Source: Lacibacter sp. H407 (lineage in GTDB: Bacteria > Bacteroidota > Bacteroidia > Chitinophagales > Chitinophagaceae). Taken from it: DNA of 64,000 bases. Below the pieces are notes generated by a model. The model made no database searches and was not told where the DNA came from. It saw nothing but the letters and a program-made list of their open reading frames with translations. Shown piece by piece: positions 59,885-64,000 of the stretch; position 1 is the stretch's first letter; each line of letters opens with the position of its first letter. The position numbers and the translations under genes are program-made. The stretch spans positions 3,224,001-3,288,000 of the forward strand of contig NZ_JBBKTU010000001.1 of the NCBI RefSeq assembly GCF_037892605.1, given 5' to 3'.

Positions 59885-60313
59885 TTAGTTGCTATGCGGC
59901 GTTGAAACAGTTACAGGCGCAATAATTTCCTTGATGATGAGGTCAAGCTGTTGTTGCAGATCGTCTGCACTTTTATAAATGATCCTGTAATCGCTGATGC
60001 CTGAAAGAGTGGTGGAATGTTCTGCTTCTTTATGACGGATATAAACAATTGGTTTGTTCAATGCTTTTGCATAACCGGCTTCAATGCCAATACCAATTCC
60101 TTTGTGTGAAGTTTCTGCAATGAGTAACTGGCAGTGGTCTAATTCGGAAATAGCAGCCGCCATCATTTCTTCTTCCTGGGTTGTATCAAATTTATAATGA
60201 TCTACAAATACAAATGGTTCAATACTCAACTCATCCAGCACGCTAACGATAGCTGTAAGTGCGGTGTTTAAGCTTTGCCTTTTGTGATAGCTGATGGAAA
60301 TATAGGCTTTCAT
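59885..60313 (-). CDS. Nucleoside 2-deoxyribosyltransferase-like protein
   Basis: A 142-residue protein of the nucleoside 2-deoxyribosyltransferase / RCL-like fold: AYISISYHKRQSLNTALTA at the start, ISELDHCQLLIAETSHKGIGIGIEAGYAKALNKPIVYIRHKE, in which the E-x-G-Y-A and K-P-I-V-Y pattern is the family's substrate pocket. It may transfer or hydrolyse deoxyribosyl groups; fine specificity is unknown. Stands alone. Confidence 0.82.
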   Translation of the reverse strand: MKAYISISYHKRQSLNTALTAIVSVLDELSIEPFVFVDHYKFDTTQEEEMMAAAISELDHCQLLIAETSHKGIGIGIEAGYAKALNKPIVYIRHKEAEHSTTLSGISDYRIIYKSADDLQQQLDLIIKEIIAPVTVSTPHSN

Positions 60314-60735
60314 GCATTCGCAATTTAAGCATTGTGTTTCATTTGGGGAGCAGCGAATTTTCCACGGGGTACAACAAGTAATTCACAAAACCATCGTTAG
60401 TTTCGGATGCCGGCAATTGAAATGGATGCGGGCAGTATCATTTGGCGATCTCATGCAAGAAACGGGTGCCGGTGTCGTCAAAAAAATTTATTCTGAACAA
60501 GCAGTCGATTTTCGGAATTGAATAAAAATGGATATCCCGAAGCACGTTTCTTCAACGCTTTACATCTGTAAATGATTGATTTGTTGCAGAATGAACATAT
60601 TTATAGATGTGTTGTTAGGAATGCTTACGAAAGTTAAAGTTTGCGGATGTGTAAAAAAAGCTTCCTTGTTTTTTGGGTAATTTGCCAATCCTTTTGAAAG
60701 CATGTTGTAACAGAAATGTATAAAAAAAGCGGATT
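60314..60735. other. Intergenic region, no gene seen
   Basis: 422 bases before the TonB-type receptor gene. A 69-codon plus frame (60312-60521) has no protein character. TGTAACAGAAATGTATAAAAAAAG (about 60706-60729) is similar to TAACAGAAATCCTGTTACAAAAAAG in front of the GAF gene at 2.23 kb and may be a shared leader or operator. Promoter expected here. Confidence 0.45.
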
Positions 60736-63141
60736 ATGAAGTGTTTGCCGATATTGATTCTATTGATTCATTTGACAGGAGTACTCCATGCGCAGACGAA
60801 TGCAGAAAAGAATTTTCGTATCAATGGCTCTGTAACCGATGAAAAAGGGAAAGCCGTCGCACTTGCTACTGTCAGTATTTATAAAATGAGCGATTCGTCG
60901 TTCGTTTCTGCTACAGCAACAGACGAAAAAGGAAAATTTGAATTGGCTGTTGTATCAGGCATCTATTCAATTGCTGTTACCTTTTTATCATACGATGAAT
61001 TAAGGGTTGATAATATTTCTGTGGATGGTAAAAATAGTAATGTTGGAAAGCTTGTTTTAAAACAGGGAGCGAAAGAAATGTCAGAGATCGTGATCACATC
61101 CGAAAAGAAGATGATGGAGTTGAAGCTGGATAAGCGGGTGTATAATGTAAATCAGGATGTAAGTAATATTGGTGCCAATGCATCGGAGATCCTTGGAAAC
61201 ATTCCTTCTGTTACGGTTGATGTGGATGGAAATGTGGCATTACGTGGCAGCCAGGGCGTTCGTATTTTGATTGATGGCAAACCCTCTGCTTTAACGGGTT
61301 TACGAAGTACAGATGCACTCCGTAATTTACAGGGAGCTATGATCGAACGTATAGAAGTGATCACCAACCCATCTTCCCGTTACGACGCTGCAGGCGAAAC
61401 CGGGATCATCAACATCATTCTCAAAAAAAATAAAACAAGAGGTTTCAACGGAAATCTTACAGGTACTGCAGGCTTCCCTTCAAATTTCAGCGGCGCATAC
61501 AGCATCAATTACCGTACACAGAAAATGAATCTGTTCTCCAGTTTTGGAAGCAACTATCGTCAGAATCCCGGCAACGGATCATCCACCCAACGAATTAACA
61601 ATAGCGATACCAGCTTTATTTATAATCAAACCAACAACCGTACACGAAGAGATTTTTCGGTGAACTTTATGGCAGGGATCGATTATTATATTTCTACCAA
61701 CACAACCTTTACCGGTTCTTTCTTGATCGATGGCGGCAAAGAAAATAATACAACGAATCTGTTGTATGAAAACTTCAATGAGGTTGGTTTATTAACAGGC
61801 AGTAGCTTGCGAACAGATCTTGAAACTGCGAATGAACGTGATACAGAAGTGTCGTTGAATTTAACCCGCAAGTTTCCCGGCGATCATGAACGTGAATGGA
61901 TCACCGATTTTAAATGGACCAATAGTGGTGAAACGGAGAGCTCTGACTATCTGCAAACATTTTCCGATGGCAGAAAACCTTCGTTGCAACGTTCAGGAAA
62001 TCCGGCTTACGAGGACAATGTGCTTTTGCAAACTGATTACATCCATGGCTTTGGGAAAGATGGAAAATTTGAAACTGGTTTGAAGGGTGCAATGCGTCGC
62101 ATTACTAATGAGTTTTTAGTGGAAGGACAGGATAGTGTATCATCAGTTTGGTCGCCACTTACAGGCTTTGATAATAACATGGAATTTACGGAGCAGGTAT
62201 ACGCAGTGTATGGTTTGCTTGGAAATAAAGTGAAGAAGTTTTCGTATCAGCTGGGGTTACGTGCCGAGTTAACAGCCATGCGTACCGGCTTAACCAAAAC
62301 CAATGAAGTAAATGAACGCACTTACTTCAATGTATTTCCATCTTCCAGTTTTTCGTATGAATTGAATGAAAAAAATACAATTCAATTCAGTTATAGTTAT
62401 CGCATCAACCGACCCAATTTCAGAAACCTGACACCGTTTGCAGATTTTTCTGATCCACTCGTTTATTTTGTTGGAAACCCAAATTTGAATCCTGAGTTCA
62501 CACATTCAATGGAAGCAGGTCATTTAGTTGACTGGGGTTCAGGGTCGTTACTTTCGGGTGTGTATTACCGTTATAAAACAGGTGTGGTAGAACGGATCCG
62601 CAGGGTCAAATCTGACACAAGTATTATTATTCCTGTAAATCTTTCTACACAACGGGAACTCGGACTTGAAATGACAGCTGCCATAAAGCTTGCAGAATGG
62701 TGGAGTGTAAACAGTACGGTCAATTTTTTCCGTGCAGTTGCAAATGGAAGATATGATACTACAATTCTGCAAAGCAAAACTGTTTCGTGGACAAACAGAA
62801 CCACTTCTAAAATGACCTTTTTTAAAGAACTGGATTTTCAGGCATCGGTGAATTATGAATCGCCACGTGTTACTACACAAGGAAGAACGTTGGCGATCTA
62901 TTCCATTGATCTGGGTTTGGTAAAAGATGTGTTTAAAGACAAAGGCACACTTACGTTTAACGTACGTGATCTGCTGAACAGTCGCAGAAGAAGATCGATC
63001 GTTGATATACCCGGCTATTATTCCAGTTCCGATTTTTTATGGCGTCCACGGCAAATGACATTGACGTTGAACTTTCGAATCAATCAACAAAAAGTACAAC
63101 GTGAAGAAAAAGGAAATGATGATGGCGGATTTGAAAATTAA
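60736..63141 (+). CDS. TonB-dependent receptor-like outer-membrane protein
   Basis: An 801-residue outer-membrane protein with signal peptide MKCLPILILLIHLTGVLHAQ. Residues about 27-110 form a carboxypeptidase-regulatory-like domain (INGSVTDEKGKAVALATVSIYK); about 115-235 is the plug (SEILGNIPSVTVDVDGNVALRGSQGVRILIDGKPSALTG, ERIEVITNPSSRYDAAGETGIINIILKK); the rest is a 22-strand barrel of the OMP_b-brl_3 type (SSSFSYELNEKNTIQFSYSYRINRPNFRNLTPFAD). It imports an unknown ligand with TonB energy. The end after the barrel is charged (REEKGNDDGGFEN), not a usual terminal aromatic. Confidence 0.92.
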   Translation: MKCLPILILLIHLTGVLHAQTNAEKNFRINGSVTDEKGKAVALATVSIYKMSDSSFVSATATDEKGKFELAVVSGIYSIAVTFLSYDELRVDNISVDGKNSNVGKLVLKQGAKEMSEIVITSEKKMMELKLDKRVYNVNQDVSNIGANASEILGNIPSVTVDVDGNVALRGSQGVRILIDGKPSALTGLRSTDALRNLQGAMIERIEVITNPSSRYDAAGETGIINIILKKNKTRGFNGNLTGTAGFPSNFSGAYSINYRTQKMNLFSSFGSNYRQNPGNGSSTQRINNSDTSFIYNQTNNRTRRDFSVNFMAGIDYYISTNTTFTGSFLIDGGKENNTTNLLYENFNEVGLLTGSSLRTDLETANERDTEVSLNLTRKFPGDHEREWITDFKWTNSGETESSDYLQTFSDGRKPSLQRSGNPAYEDNVLLQTDYIHGFGKDGKFETGLKGAMRRITNEFLVEGQDSVSSVWSPLTGFDNNMEFTEQVYAVYGLLGNKVKKFSYQLGLRAELTAMRTGLTKTNEVNERTYFNVFPSSSFSYELNEKNTIQFSYSYRINRPNFRNLTPFADFSDPLVYFVGNPNLNPEFTHSMEAGHLVDWGSGSLLSGVYYRYKTGVVERIRRVKSDTSIIIPVNLSTQRELGLEMTAAIKLAEWWSVNSTVNFFRAVANGRYDTTILQSKTVSWTNRTTSKMTFFKELDFQASVNYESPRVTTQGRTLAIYSIDLGLVKDVFKDKGTLTFNVRDLLNSRRRRSIVDIPGYYSSSDFLWRPRQMTLTLNFRINQQKVQREEKGNDDGGFEN

Positions 63142-63158
63142 GATCGCTTAAAGTTTAT

Positions 63159-63656
63159 TTATACATGCTTTTCATGAAACGACAGTTCAATGCTGTCGAT
63201 CTTTGATTCCACTTTCCGGTAACTGACACCAGCTGTTCCAAGCATCCGTTTCGATGCAAGTGATGCGTCGCTCTCAGCATATTTATCCGATAGAAAGATC
63301 ACTTCAGTAATGCCCGACTGTATGATGGCTTTTGCACATTCGTTACAGGGAAACAAAGCTGTATAAATTCTGCAGCCATGCAAGTCCATCCCGATATTAT
63401 TTAAAATTGCATTGAGTTCTGCGTGACATACGTAGGGATATTTTGTTTGCAGAAATTCACCTTGTTTCTCCCATGGAAATTCATCATCATCGCAACCGGC
63501 CGGTAACCCGTTATAACCTGCTCCCACAATTTTATTTTTGCTGTTTACAATGCAGGCGCCAACCTGTGTGGACGGATCCTTACTTCGTTTAGCCGACAAT
63601 AAGGCGACGCCCATAAAGTATTCATCCCAGGAAATATAATTGGTTCGTTTGCTCAT
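63159..63656 (-). CDS. dCMP deaminase family protein
   Basis: A 165-residue zinc deaminase. [38 protein letters not shown] starts the ComE/dCMP deaminase pattern, the zinc His and Glu lie in [13 protein letters not shown], and the Cys pair in [16 protein letters not shown]. dCMP deaminases convert dCMP to dUMP for thymidylate synthesis. Its length agrees with the family. Convergent with the receptor gene, 17 bases apart. Confidence 0.92.
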   Translation of the reverse strand: MSKRTNYISWDEYFMGVALLSAKRSKDPSTQVGACIVNSKNKIVGAGYNGLPAGCDDDEFPWEKQGEFLQTKYPYVCHAELNAILNNIGMDLHGCRIYTALFPCNECAKAIIQSGITEVIFLSDKYAESDASLASKRMLGTAGVSYRKVESKIDSIELSFHEKHV

Positions 63657-63906
63657 ATGTATAACTGCATTGCTTTAATAAGTTTCGCAAAAGGTGAAGG
63701 TAATATGAAACCTTGTTTTAAAATCAACAGGAAACTTCTTCGCCTGATGGTAACTGAAATTTTCACGAAAAAATTTGAATAACCCAAAGGGAAACAACTA
63801 CTTACATGCTAATCGTGTTTTTACTTAGTAGTTTGTCTATTTACTTAAAACCGAATTTTACTAGTTTTACATCGAATTAGTAAGTGTTTTTATCTATCCA
63901 ATCCCA

Positions 63907-63999
63907 ATGAAAATGAATAATTCCTCAGCGTTTACCCTTATTCAGTTTCATAAGTATTTACGGGATTCGATTAAAATGAACAAACCGAAAGGTGGCTGA
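63907..63999 (+). CDS. Possible 30-codon ORF at window end
   Basis: ATG 63907 opens a frame of 30 codons ending in TGA (63997-63999), starting MKMNNSSAFTLIQFHKYLRD. It follows an AT-rich stretch with several TTTACTTA-like words. The protein has no recognisable character, and it could be a leader peptide, or chance. No other gene is visible in the last 340 bases. Confidence 0.25.
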   Translation: MKMNNSSAFTLIQFHKYLRDSIKMNKPKGG

Positions 64000-64000
64000 T

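Noticed and set aside
60312-60521. 69-codon plus frame before the receptor gene
   Set aside because: No protein features; more likely leader sequence of the receptor gene.

Overview
The window looks like chromosome of a Bacteroidota member, most likely family Chitinophagaceae. The reasons are lineage-typical families (a two-repeat DUF1599 protein, a BT_3928-type DoxX protein, DUF3857/transglutaminase proteins, an 'OMP_b-brl_3' TonB receptor, YpdA, a DUF1343/NamZ lipid-free muramidase), many short secreted proteins ending their signal peptides in A-Q, start codons without Shine-Dalgarno sequences, and a TATCTTTG-type -7 box at ndk. No rRNA, tRNA, CRISPR array, transposase, integrase or plasmid function was seen. 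The assignment is from family knowledge, not from a search.

Layout. 0-8 kb: the 3' part of an MFS symporter, a dodecin, two sensor-kinase-like proteins, a CvpA-CAP fusion and several lipoproteins. 8-13.4 kb: a minus-strand block with an M28 peptidase, YpdA, a THUMP rRNA methyltransferase and a DbpA-like helicase. 13.4-20.2 kb: an accessory stretch with AT-rich orphan genes whose spacers are long imperfect palindromes, a Crp/Fnr regulator, an outer-membrane barrel, a cupin, a nonsense-broken small gene, HopJ-like and DUF1493-like genes, and a cluster of several REP-like palindrome families. 20.3-30 kb: thiolase, three secreted proteins of a probable alpha/beta-barrel family (two clearly duplicated), a methyltransferase, a GNAT enzyme, a 39-residue membrane peptide, and a DUF3857 gene pair. 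30-41.5 kb: mostly housekeeping (ndk, NrnA-like, FKBP, folP, DUF1599, DoxX, a lone DppB-type permease, recF with DUF721, PNPOx-like, cupin). 41.5-50 kb: an HMA-AraC regulator, a PQQ-type propeller lipoprotein, an ECF sigma/anti-sigma pair, ppa with a half-size TauE, and a secreted protein that resembles the C-terminal domain of contractile tail sheaths. 50-64 kb: NamZ, FKBP, a CPBP protease, pepT, an SPFH protein, cytochrome c, two NlpC/P60-type genes (one at 45.8 kb), a histidine kinase, a TonB-type barrel and dCMP deaminase.

How genes work together. The clear transcription units are ppa-TauE, sigma-anti-sigma, the DUF3857 pair (4-base overlap), PNPOx-cupin (ATGA overlap), nrnA-FKBP, DoxX-permease and recF-DUF721. 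Most other genes stand alone and are bounded by strong intrinsic terminators. Three sensor kinases occur without any response regulator in the window.

Most unusual items: the secreted orphan tail-sheath-like protein (49072-49545), the palindromic spacers of the 14.8-15.8 kb orphan genes, the REP cluster at 17.8-19.6 kb, an amber codon in place of a probable Trp in a small membrane protein (18788-18790), and a nested inverted-repeat element at 51.4-51.6 kb.
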